Shown: in pieces, positions 44,301-54,614 of the stretch | How positions within the stretch are numbered: position 1 is the first letter of the stretch | Layout: each line of letters begins with the position of its first letter | Assembly (NCBI GenBank): GCA_022605405.1 | Contig: JABYQQ010000015.1 | Span: 558,001 to 622,000 of the forward strand | Origin: Earliella scabrosa | Lineage: Eukaryota > Basidiomycota > Agaricomycetes > Polyporales > Polyporaceae | Direction: 5' to 3' | Length of the DNA stretch: 64,000 nt | Notes under the pieces: model-generated | What the model was told of the DNA's origin: nothing | Database searches by the model: none | Seen by the model: only the letters and a program-made list of their open reading frames with translations | Made by a program: the position numbers and the translations under genes

Positions 44301-44950
44301 GTCGCCACTCCAGTGGTCTTCGCAATCGCACACGCCCATCCGGGTTTTGGCCAATCATGGATGATATATGATTCGCTCTGCGTTCCGCGTATGAGTGTTT
44401 CATGGACCTGCCTGCACGCAGGTTGGGTCTGTATGAGGTGCGTCCTTCCTCCTCCATCTCCGGGGTACTGCATCATCGCGTTCCTTGACGATGGTGAAGT
44501 ATCCTTCTTGGAGTTTTCGATCAATAGCATGGAGTCGACCGCTTGGGACACTGGTTACGGTTGTCGCCTTCGCTCAAGCCATGTGGATTGTGGATTGGCC
44601 TTCTTGGGGTATATCGCTGTTCATGTACACTTGCGTCCCGTCAGTCTTCCTTCCTGGGCATGTTCGCCCCGATCGTCGAGCTTCTTCACAGAGACAGCTG
44701 TGATAGCTGCAACCACGTCTGGGTTGACGCAATACCTAACACGGTGCAATCAGGTGTACTGTACTCCGAGCGATCATTTCGCGGGCAAGGACTACTCCTA
44801 CCTTCTGGCGCTTATCCATATATCGTTGATGTGGCTGAAGGCCCATTTCCGGCTTGTAATGGCAGGCTTACCTGCCCTGGATTTTCCTCGTCTACACGTA
44901 TTTTGCTCTCAAGGAGCGCCGTGGAGATGTATAGGATGGTTGTCATGCCC
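44301..44950 (+). other. Possible decayed or unresolved membrane-protein gene
   Basis: Several open frames switch along this stretch. Hydrophobic runs such as VVAFAQAMWIVDWPSWGISLFMYTC (split between frames) and AYLPWIFLVYTYFALKERRGDV, which follows an acceptor at 44872, suggest membrane segments. I could not join the pieces in one phase. It may be a divergent small membrane protein gene or its remnant; no family is proposed. Confidence 0.2.
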
Positions 44951-45643
44951 TCTAGAGACGATTGCCTTGGGTTTTGGAGTTGACGAAATGTGACCCGGAT
45001 GGGATACGATGGACAACAGGATGGGATATGGTCGAGGACGGTGATGCTCGAGGTCCACAATGCCTCGCATGCAAGGGAAGGAGCTGCGCGATGTCAATGG
45101 AGCTGGGGCCCTGCTTTCATACGACTTATCGGAGTGGATCACAGTCTTCGTGGTCGCGGGTTGGGAGGAGGTCGGCGCCAAGGTCTGGCCTTCACAGACG
45201 TGTCGAAGGAGGACGCCATGATGTCCCATTGGAGACGTGTAGAACATGATTCACAGCCTCGGTCGGGGAGCGTGCGCTGGTGCCGAAAAGAGTATGTTTC
45301 GCGCGTCCGAGGCATGCACCTAGTCATCTCGCCCCGTTTCGTCGAACTTCCTAAACCAGCCATGCTGTAGCGGCGATATAAGACGGGCGCGCTCCCATCA
45401 GCCGACTTCTCACTCTCCTTTGCCCCACCAACATCCAGGAGATCGTTCACGGGGGGCAATAGAGCGCGACCACACTCTTTTTGCCTACCTGTGTGCCCTT
45501 CCATCCCACCGCCCGACCACCGGCGATCGACGCGCAACTCGTCACCAGTTCCATTCGCATCACGATGCAGTCGCCATCGGAAAAGCCCCAGCGCATCGGA
45601 CACGCTCGTCGTCCTTCACTTTCGTTTCATCCTCTCTACTTCA
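44951..45643. other. Intergenic region upstream of the small gene at 45644
   Basis: Nothing is recognised apart from a likely promoter part with GATATAAG at 45373-45380. Confidence 0.35.
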
Positions 45644-46211
45644 ATGTCGATAGACATTTCCCTCTCTATGCCCATTGCAATTCCCAACATCACCATCAGC
45701 CAGTCTTCCGCTCTCGGCCGAACATCATTCACACTCTCCCCTCCCGTCGAAATGATCTCATGGTCGGTGCCCTTCAAGTCCGCTGATTGCAGGTGAGGCT
45801 GATCTTCATACAGCAGACTGTGGACTACCGCTATACCGAGAAATGCCGACGCTCAAGCTTTGCACTGGTATGCCCCTTCACATCTCCATGAGCCGTTGCC
45901 CGTAACCCACCGTCTCGACGCAGTCCGATATCTTCGAACTTGACGAGGAGGAAGTCGAGATCGAAATATCACCCGTCCTCCCCTCCGCCCCAAATTCCGC
46001 TAGCTCGATCTCCACCTCCACGACCGCAAGTGTCAAGGTACGCATGCGTGCGGTCCTGATTGTGAGTCGTGCCCCCTTGTCCCTCGCACGCGTTCCTGAC
46101 TCTCTGCAGGACCTCGCGCATGCCGTCAAGGTGAAGTTGATCCGTGCACGTTCCACGAGGATGCATGTTGTCGAGCCTGCGGACCGTACGGTAAAAGTCG
46201 ATCTTCTCTAA
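45644..46211 (+). CDS. Small uncharacterised protein, model uncertain
   Basis: Proposed exons: 45644-45766, 45814-45867, 45924-46037, 46110-46211; product about 130 residues. The last three exons join well: QTVDYRYTEKCRRSSFAL, SDIFELDEEEVEIEISPV and DLAHAVKVKLIRARSTRM, ending KVDLL. The first exon reads SLSMPIAIPNITISQSSALG and TLSPPVEMISW. The alternating hydrophobic pattern suggests beta strands. I recognise no family. The first donor (GTGCCC) is weak. An alternative acceptor at 45790 would add VRLIFIQ in the same phase but then needs another donor. It may be a real small gene or the remaining part of a larger one. Confidence 0.4.
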
Positions 46212-46499
46212 ATACGCAGTTCATCATCTGCACTTGCATACCACCGTTACAGTTACCCCCATATACTCATATGCCATAGCACCATAGCAATCATAGTGTA
46301 CAGTAGTTCTTCTGTGTCCATAGCCGCATTGCTTGTCGTAGAGCCTCGTTAATCCCAAAACAATGCCATGTCTTGCTCCCCACTCTCTGACGTGACGCGA
46401 CACAATTTGCGCGCAGACAAGCCCCGAATTGGACTTGTCGAACGAATTCAGGGTTTGCAACATCCGGATGCGTGCATGAGCGCTTCCCAACCCTCCGTC

Positions 46500-46939
46500 A
46501 TGTCTTTCGTCCAAGTACTTCGACGACAAACGCGCCTCAACGTGTTCTGGGCACCCCGACGATGCCTCGCTAGCCAGAGCGCACCTGCAGCGGCGCAAGC
46601 TGCACCAGAGAGCTCCGCGACATCATCGAAACCCGCTGAGTGTAAGCACCTTCTCTCAATATTCAGTCTGGAGGCGCGATCCTAAATGTCCCTCTGGCAG
46701 CTGGCAAACCCAGCCTATCGTCGTGCCCAGAAAACACGGTCCTCCCGGGCGTGAACTACCTCAAGGGCCAGCAGGAGGTCCTCGCGATGGCGGACGACGC
46801 GTACCCGCCGTGGCTCTGGTCGCTTCTCAAGCCGAAGCAGCTGCCCGATGACGGACCAGGGGGCAAGGCGGAGAAGGTGCGGTTGAGGAAGGCGAACAGG
46901 CAGCGGATACGGGACCAGAACTTCATGAAGACGCAGTGA
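46500..46939 (+). CDS. MRPL37: Mitochondrial large ribosomal subunit protein mL54
   Basis: Exons: 46500-46641 and 46701-46939; product 126 residues. The N terminus (MSFVQVLRRQTRLNVFWAPRR) is basic and amphipathic, a mitochondrial targeting peptide. The conserved part begins with SCPENTVLPGVNYLKGQQ and holds DDAYPPWLWSLL and KPKQLPDDG, then a basic helix (KVRLRKANRQRIRDQN) that contacts rRNA in solved mitoribosomes, ending FMKTQ. This matches the mL54 family (yeast MRPL37) over its whole length. The intron has a standard GTAAGC donor. Confidence 0.93.
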
Positions 46940-47270
46940 GGGGTCCCGGCTGGGTTGAGGGCCCGTGGCTCATGCGTTGGATTGCTGGTGAGTGCTATGG
47001 CATGCTCGGAGATGAAGGGAGGCTAAGGGATGCTCTCCTCCAGCTACGTACATGTATCTTCGCTGATAATTCATCATGCTCTTCCCTGCTACAAGCTGTG
47101 CTCTTCAGTTAAGAATGACGATCGACACTCGTCCTTGTTTCAGTCTGGAAATAGTCGGATACGAAAGGGAAGACCAGAGACCAGGGCTACAAGGATTGTG
47201 CAATAACGCGGACGTGCCTATCCAATCTAACGTGCCAAGCCGTGGCTAGAGACATGGAGCTCAATCTATC
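46940..47270. other. Convergent intergenic region
   Basis: The mL54 (+) and HEL2 (-) 3' ends face each other. No other feature was seen. Confidence 0.5.
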
Positions 47271-50122
47271 TTAGGCAGGGAACGAACCGAGCGTGAACAA
47301 GGTCTGTTTCTGCTTCCCTTTTCCTTTCTTCTTCCCGCCGCCTTGTCCAGACCCCTGTCCTCCGTTTTCGCCCTCCCCAACGGCCGAGCTCTCCCCAGGA
47401 GTCGACGCGCCACTACCCCCTGACCCGTTCTTGTTGTTCCATGCCGGTTGAGTCGGTGCACTCTCGCCTATGATCTTGCGTAATGACTGGTTGCCTCCGA
47501 TGGCAGCCTTAGGAACTCGAGGCGCGTTGTTGGACGGTAATTCAGGGAACGCCGACTTCGACAGCGTAGCCGGGGTTGCTTTACTCTTCGCACCAGGTCC
47601 TGGGACGGAGGTCGGGACACGAGGAACGGGAGCAGCCGACGAAGCAGCGGCAGTGGAAGAAGCCCACGGCGTCAAACGCTGAGCCTGGCGGAACGGCGTG
47701 GTGTTCGAGGTGTTTGTGCCGGCAGAGGTATGTAACGGAGGGAACGAGTTGGCTGCGACAGTCGCACGAGACGTTGATGCAGATGTAGAGGGCTGGACAG
47801 GTGACGATTGCGCCGCCCGAGCGACGCGATCCCACAGCTGGCGTGAGGACTGAGCGGAGGAACGCGTTGTAGAATGCTTCGCGTTGAGCACGCGGCCACT
47901 CGTGACCCCTGCCCATTCCGAACCCGTTGCGGTGGGTACGAGCTCGGGAAATTGGTTCCGTTGCTGGTAGCAAAGAATGACACATGCATGCAGTTAGCTC
48001 GCTGCTCAAGACTGGTGGCGGGATACGCGATCGGCAACCCTGAGCGCAATGACGTACCTCGACCTTGAAGCCGTTCCAGGCGCTGAGTAGATCGCGTTTC
48101 TTGTCCTCCTCCTCAACGACATCAATGAGTGCGTTCACAACGCTCGCAGTGCCATCTAAATTGCGATCAAGGATACTCCACACGGTCGAAATGAGATCGC
48201 GCGCGGCCGACTCCGACGCGCGATAGGAGCGAATGGCAGCCTTGACTGCGGGCACGGCATTCGTGGGGTTCGGCGCAAGGCTTGTCAGGCGCGCGACTAG
48301 GGCGGATAACCTTGGGTCGGCGTCCGCCAGCTCCGGAGACGGCGTTTGTCGACGACTAGGCTGCTGACTCGCGTTCGCCGAGCCAGCGTTGTCGACGGTG
48401 AGGTTCCCGCTGAACGCTTCTCTCCGTCGGGCACCCGCCGCCTGGGGACGAGGTACAGGACCTGCCCCTGGAGCTTGCGGTGGAGGCTCGCGCTCGCGTT
48501 CCCTGTCCCCTCTATCTCGGCGACCACGTCTACCAGGCCCACCGCCGACCTCTTCGAACTCGAATTCGGCTTGAACGCGGCGCGCGTCGCGCTTGTCACG
48601 AGCGGACATCTCCGCACCGTGCTCTTCGACCTGGTGCGCTTTGAGGTCGAGCGCGGAGCCAAAGACGACGAACTTGCGGGCGAGACACTCGGCGCGCCGG
48701 CACGGAAAGTGCGCATGCATGAAGTGTTCCTCCTGCGAAAGTGCGGATCAAGGGGGTATGCTCGTCAGATACAGTTGAGACCTTGAAGGTCGCCAGGGCT
48801 CGGCTACGCACTAGTGCCTCGTAATTGCGGAAGCTGGAAAGAAGCAAGGCATGAGTTCACGCGAGGATGGACGATGGATAAGGACGCATGTCCCCTCTGA
48901 GAGAAGGCATAGGGATCCGGAAGATTGTGTTCCTAATCACGGTTCTATCTCTAGGCGGTTCAGGACCGGAAAGCAGTCCCAGGGCTATTGGGTCGTTCTC
49001 CCTTTCCCGCTCTTTCCCGTCCTGAATCAGCCTAGGATAGGCACCGTGACGGAAACCATATCCACGCGAATACCAAAGCCCATCCCGCTAGGGAATATCC
49101 GCCCCTACATGTCGTGATGAAGGGAGTGAACGTACTATTGATCCTTGACCTCATTGCGTTTGCAAATGAAGCACTCCTCGTGCCTTTCACGCATATGCGC
49201 GTAAAGCTCATCGCTGCTGAAGAAGCATTCTCTACAGAATTCGCAGAGTGGATGTATGCCGCCCTCGACTTGGTGCTGCTTGCCTTGGTCGCGTCTGTGG
49301 CCTCTTGCCATGGCGGGGACATGAATGGGAAGGACATTCGGGTCGTACAGCGCGTGTTCGTGGGCGAAAACCTTCTTGAACCGTATGCATAGATCGCTGA
49401 TGGACTCCGATAGACTCATGCGCTCCCCCACACTGAGATGCAGGGAGAACTCACCACATGAGCTTCCCGTGAGTCGCACGAGTATGAAGCTTGAGATCGC
49501 TCCATCCGTTCCCGATAAAACTGCACTGGGGATCGGGGCAGTTGAAACGGAGGAGGATCAACGTTTCCTCCATCATCTCCTGAGTCTCGAACGAGATTGC
49601 GAGCTTCGCATCCTTGTAAGGAATGTTTTCTGGGGTGTAGGACGACCACGGGGCATCGGCGGATGTGGTGAAGATGACAGACGGTTGTGGTTCCTGACAT
49701 TAGTGCGATAGAAGGTTTAGGGCGGGCAATTTACGTGCTACGCGGGGAATATGTAGACGAACCTTGCAGAACGTGCATTCCAATTTCTTGTAGAGCGCAC
49801 GGAGGCGCAAGGCACAGACATGGCACGTCCGGTGGTTGCATTCGGAGACGGACCAGTACTTGACGGGCTCGGCGCAAATCCAGCAAAGTGTGCTGTCGTC
49901 GACAGAGGCGGCGTCGGCATCGGCACCGTTTGCAACATCTTCCGGAGGGTTAGTCTGCCCCAGCTGGCTGTCATCCTGAGCTGCAGGGATGCTGTCGGAG
50001 TTGGAGATCTGGGCGGTATTCTTCTGCCCGCCTCGTCCACCTCGTCCGCGACGTCCTCCTCTGTTTCCTCCGCGGCCGCGCGCGTTTTGAGTCCGAGTCT
50101 GAGTGGTAGTGACAGCAGACAT
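47271..50122 (-). CDS. HEL2: E3 ubiquitin ligase HEL2/ZNF598
   Basis: Exons: 50122-49763, 49693-49455, 49396-49136, 48833-48812, 48732-48058, 47963-47271; product 749 residues. In yeast and animals this ligase senses collided ribosomes and ubiquitinates small-subunit proteins to start ribosome quality control. An RGG-rich N terminus is followed by a RING finger from C80 (CWIC) to C119 (CTFC). Then come several C2H2-type fingers: CPDPQCSFIGNGWSDLKLH, CEFCRECFFSSDELYAHM, CFICKRNEVKDQYFRNYEALEEHF and CRRAECLARKFVVFGSALDLKAH. The C-terminal half is Pro/Ser-rich and ends with GKGKQKQTLFTLGSFPA, like relatives. A 22-base exon (48833-48812) lies inside one finger. It shares a divergent promoter with the methyltransferase. 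Confidence 0.94.
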
Positions 50123-50461
50123 GTTAGCGAGAATTGCGTGGGGATTGAGGAGAGGAGGACGCGCGATGGACGATGAGGGATGGAGGAGAGATGACTGTAC
50201 GGTGGGCGCAGGAGTCGGAGCCGCGGTTTCCTAAACGGGGAAGGCCAGGAATGCTTCCGCGACAACGGGTGATGGGAGCAAAGATCAGGGCAAAGGAGAG
50301 CCAACAAGACCGACTCGCTTGGGTCGCGCGCCGCCAGCCTCCGCATCACCAAATCTGAGATACAATATCAGAAAACATGCTCGCTCCCCAAGACATATAT
50401 ACCAAAGCCCCTCGTCGTCGTCGCGGTCTCCATCCGTCCCTCCCGCCCGCTCCGTCTCTCC
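50123..50461. promoter_or_regulatory. Divergent promoter of HEL2 and methyltransferase genes
   Basis: The 339 bases between two divergent start codons include ACATATATACC at 50393-50403, about 60 bases upstream of the ATG at 50462, a likely TATA box for the plus-strand gene. A CT-rich tract follows it. Confidence 0.5.
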
Positions 50462-53400
50462 ATGGCTCTCGACTACCCCCGCCAGTCGGTGGACTCTGAT
50501 AGCGTCTCTCACTCTGGGTCTAGTCGCAAGTCTCACTATGGCCCCCGCGGCCGCCAATTCACGATCAAGCACGGGTCCAAGGTCCACGCATACGAGCCCG
50601 CGAAGGCACCATGGCCACTCTCGTACGACACGCCTTCGCTCGAAATGTGAGTCGACTGTGAACTGCGCACAAGGGTCATGACCCCAGACTGATCGTGATC
50701 GCCCAGGGAAATGATGGACACGGCTCTTACCTCAGCCTACAAGGGCGTCGTCTCGCTCGTGGACCACAAGGGCAAGGAGCCCGCTCGCTGTCTGGATATT
50801 GGGACCGGGGTACGTACCTACAATCGCATTATCTTCCATTCGGACACCCCGGGCTGGCTATTCTTCCTTTGCCTCTGCGAATACTCGCGCTGCCGTCATG
50901 CGCACTCGTGGCCCGCGTGCCCCCACGAGTACCTGATGTTCACCGGTGACCGATGTCCGCACCCTAAATTTATATTTCAATGCATCTGCCGACCCTCTGC
51001 GCGCAAGCCTGCATACAATGTCTGTGCGGAGTCGCCCGGCGCGCCGTACCTGACCATACTTCGCTTGGCAGAGAGACCTCTCGCGCTCGGACGACGGGCG
51101 GCCATAGGCCACAGGATGTACCTTGCGCGGTCCAGGTCCCGTTCGGATCAGACATACCCTCGAAGCCACAGCTTTCACAGTCAGGCAGAGCTTCGGCTCG
51201 TCTCGCGCTTCGTATGGGTGGAGGATCGTCCGCGCAGAGTAAGGTATAGGTTGGCGTCACTAGACGCAAATAGCGCGGCACGTCTTCTGTTGTAAGTCCA
51301 CAATCATACGCATCCGGAGATGCATATAGCCATCTCGGAGGCAGATTAAGGTGGTGCAGGGCATGGCATTCACCGGGTGCGCTATCCTCACTTGCTGCCC
51401 TATAGGCGGCTGATGTCCCATTCTGCCTCGATCGCAGCCAATCTCTACTTCTGCGTTGCTCCACGTACTAACTGACATCCGGTTAGTTAGGCCTCTGGGT
51501 CACTAAGTCCGCTAAGTACTGGAGGAATTCAACGTTTGTATGTACTTCACGAAGTCTTCAATTCATACTCCTTTTCAATGTCTTCCATGCGCTAGGTTGG
51601 GTTCGATCTGGTCAACGTCCAGATACCGTTGAGTATACTCGACCCTGACGACGCACGACGAATAGAGTGGGTATATGGCAACATGTAAGTCATGTTCCCC
51701 TACTTTCTGCATTCACTTGCTCAAAAAATTTGCAGTCTGACCGGCCCATTGCCGTTCGAAGACGAAGAATTCGATCATGTTAGAATGGTACAAGTTGCGT
51801 TAGGAATCCCTGAAAACAAGGTGCGTGTTGTCTCATGCATGCAAATACGCTCCTCATCTTGAGCGTCGAACATCTAGTGGAATCCCATCTTTGAGGTAAG
51901 TCCGAACTCAAGAACTCCAACGAATGGCTTCCTCACGGCGATCATAGGAGATTCGCCGAGTAATGAAGCCCGGAGCGACAATCGAGATTATTGAAGAAGG
52001 TACTACACCTGCACAGGTTTCAGGCTTGTAAGAACTCTAATCGCTTCGTACAGATGCCATCTTCCCCGTTCTCCCACGGTGGTTTACGGAGCCATTGCAC
52101 GCACGAACACGATGGCCATCTATCAGCATGCAAGACGGCTCAAAACTCTTCTCGAATCCTCAAGTGACACCAAGTGCCGACATCGCCCATGAATACGAGT
52201 TGCTCGAGATCTTATACAACAAGGTGTTCGATCGACGTTTTATCAATACCAGACCAAGCTGTAAGCCAAGCCCGTTTGCCTGCGAGCGTTCGCCTCTAAC
52301 ATAGGGTCCTCCCAGCCATCCTCCCAGCAGCATTCTCAACCCACTTCACTCATGTCATCTCTCCGCCTATCCTCACCGTCCCCATGCCACCTCTCCCGCC
52401 AGTGCAGCCGCGCCCTCGCCCGCGCAGCTCGCACAGTTCTCGGCATTCCGAGTCTATTTACGGCGGTGACGCCAACCTCCTCTACGACGCAGAGGCGGAT
52501 GGGGAGATGTCCCTCGCGGCGTTGAATAACGGGCAACTGTCGCGCAAGAAGAGCGGGAAGAGCGGTACCAAGAGTAGCAGGCAGTCTCTCTCCGGGGTCC
52601 CGCCACCGGGTCCAAAGCCGCCGCCGACGAGTAGCCCACTTGTGCGCTCGCACTCCGAGAACATCGTCACCTCGACCTCGAACGGCTCCGGGAGCACTCG
52701 ACCCTCACGCAACCCATCCGCGACCAGCCTGAGCGGGCTCGCGAACGGCCATGGGAACGGGGATGGGAGCCCCCCGCCGCCGCTCCCAACCTCTTCTCCC
52801 ACAATCGTGACCTCGTCGGGGGTGATCTCCGGGCCTGGGTCGGGGGCAGGACAGGCGAACTCGGACGCGCGGTCGTCGCGATCGTACTCGAGCTCGGCGC
52901 AGTCGGTGCAGTCGATGATGTCGAAGAAGACGGCGGCGATCCAGGACCTCGCGGCGGTGAGCACGATCATCGGCGAGCGGTCGCAGATCGAGATGTTCCC
53001 GATCGACGGGCTGCTCATGTTTGACGTGCACTCGCTCTGCCTGCACCTCCAGCGCGCGCTGAGCGTCGCGCTCGCGATCAGGGAGGCGATGTGGGAGGAG
53101 CTGCAGAACTTGGTGACGAGCTCTCGGCCAGACGTCGACTTGGACAAGTATGGGTTCTTCGTGCACGAGGACACGATGGAGAGCATGCGCGCGAAGTACG
53201 TGCAGTTGCTGGACCAGTACAAGAGGTGCGCCGGTCTTTGCTGGGTGTTCTGTCTGCGACCCCGCTGACGGCTACATCGCAATCACAGCGACATGCACGT
53301 GAGGATGTCACTCTGGCATTCGCTCGTGCACTTCGGGTGGGACTATCCGCAACGGGACCCCATGTCCAAAGCAGAGGAGATGGAAGAGATCCGCCTCCGT

Positions 53401-53496
53401 GAAGACATCCTCATGGCTCGCCGAAAGGCGGGTGCGGAAAATGAGCGCGAGCCGTCCTGTCGAGCCGTTCGTATCCTTGTCGGAGCCAAGGCATAG
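50462..53496 (+). CDS. SAM-dependent methyltransferase with long Ser/Pro-rich insert
   Basis: Exons: 50462-50646, 50707-50809, possibly 51517-51537, 51596-51684, 51736-51820, 51878-51895, 51948-51999, 52054-52260, 52316-53225, 53289-53496; about 625 residues if the 21-base exon is real. The Rossmann motif I reads ARCLDIGTG, followed after the gap by VGFDLV, whose Asp is the usual SAM-ribose ligand, then GPLPFEDEEFDHVRM (motif IV-like) and RRVMKPGATIEIIEED. The C-terminal half has a Ser/Pro-rich segment and then a conserved-looking end (FHVRMSLWHSLV-like, HFGWDYPQRDP). Such proteins are widespread in basidiomycetes with unknown substrates. The stretch 50810-51595 is far longer than any other intron here, and about ten expected residues after GTG are missing. 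Confidence 0.78.
50810..51595 (+). other. Unusually long 786-base interruption in the methyltransferase gene
   Basis: It begins with a good donor GTACGT at 50810 and ends with acceptor GCTAG at 51595. Its first 450 bases are as GC-rich as coding DNA and have open frames on both strands (for example minus 51464-50970), without known motifs. A 21-base exon at 51517-51537 flanked by AAG and GTATGT keeps the phase and would add YWRNSTF. It may be an insertion into a normal intron. Confidence 0.5.
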
Positions 53497-54614
53497 ACTA
53501 TCCTATTTCATCTCGTCAATCGTTTCTTCCTCTCTAGCTGCAGCCTTTCTTTGTGTTTATACTGTCGATATGTGCTAATCGTTGCATCTTCATGTCCTCT
53601 ATGGAACTAATCACTTACATACCTACGTATAGATCGTCTTGTTGTATGTCATCATGCTCTTCTGTCGTTGTGCTGTTCTCTATTCCATCGCTACTCCTTC
53701 CCTACCCGGAGACCAGTCCCTCCACCGCGAAAATGTACATGCATCTACTAGTTATTCACGCTAGGCTGGTCCTCGACCACCTCGAGCTCGGCGCTCGACC
53801 CTCTCGTGGGTCACGGTTCGGATATAACTCGCCAACGGTGGATGAATTGCTTCCGTTGTGGAAGATTCCTTGATTTGTACCCTGGTTACCAGCTCCGGCT
53901 CGCTTCAGGGCGCCGGGTCTCGGTCGGAGTCGGGTTCATACTTTATTAATATGTATGTCCGTTTGCCCGTTTCCGTGTACATTATTCTACTCGAGCCGTC
54001 GAGCTGCTCTTTCTGTAGGTTGCTTTTCGACCGTGGTGGCGTCTCGATACCGGCCATTGTGGTCTCGCGTCCCGCTCTCCGACTCGGGCCGCCCATCACA
54101 GTTCCCGCGAGCCTAAGTCAAGACGAGGTTAGCACCTGTTAGCACATGGACGATCCTCGAGCGGCCTCGAGTCGATCGTGTTTCTGACATCCGGATCAGC
54201 GAGTTTTTGGGAGGTCTTAGGCCTTTTTGGACCCGACCTCGCGTTGCTCGCTTCAGCATGGCAACACCCCAAGATGTCGGACTCACAAAATAGGTAACCT
54301 CGTACTATCCTCGTGGTACGCCACTTTCGCAACGTGTCATCGCGGCAATACACCAGGAACCCGCTTGAACCGCTCTTGCCCTGAGCTCAAGACCCCATTG
54401 GAAGCGCAGATGGTATCGTCTTCTCTGAATACAGTGAGAGTTGAGAGTTGAGCACGGCAGGATCACGTAGAGCGGTCAAGCGATGCTACCACACGATGTT
54501 TTTGCTCCAGCGTACTATACCCCACTGCAGAGCTCACGGAGGCGTCGAATCGACCAGGACGTCGACGTTCATGCTATCCAAACGATTCTCTATTAGGTTC
54601 TACATTAATAGCTT
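53497..54614. other. Convergent intergenic stretch of 1.1 kb
   Basis: It lies between two converging genes. It is AT-richer than its surroundings and holds no recognised exon, repeat or RNA gene. Confidence 0.5.

Noticed and set aside
50970..51464. Minus-strand frame of 164 codons in the methyltransferase interruption
   Set aside because: No motif is recognised and the composition looks like chance in GC-rich DNA. It is kept only as part of the finding on the long interruption.
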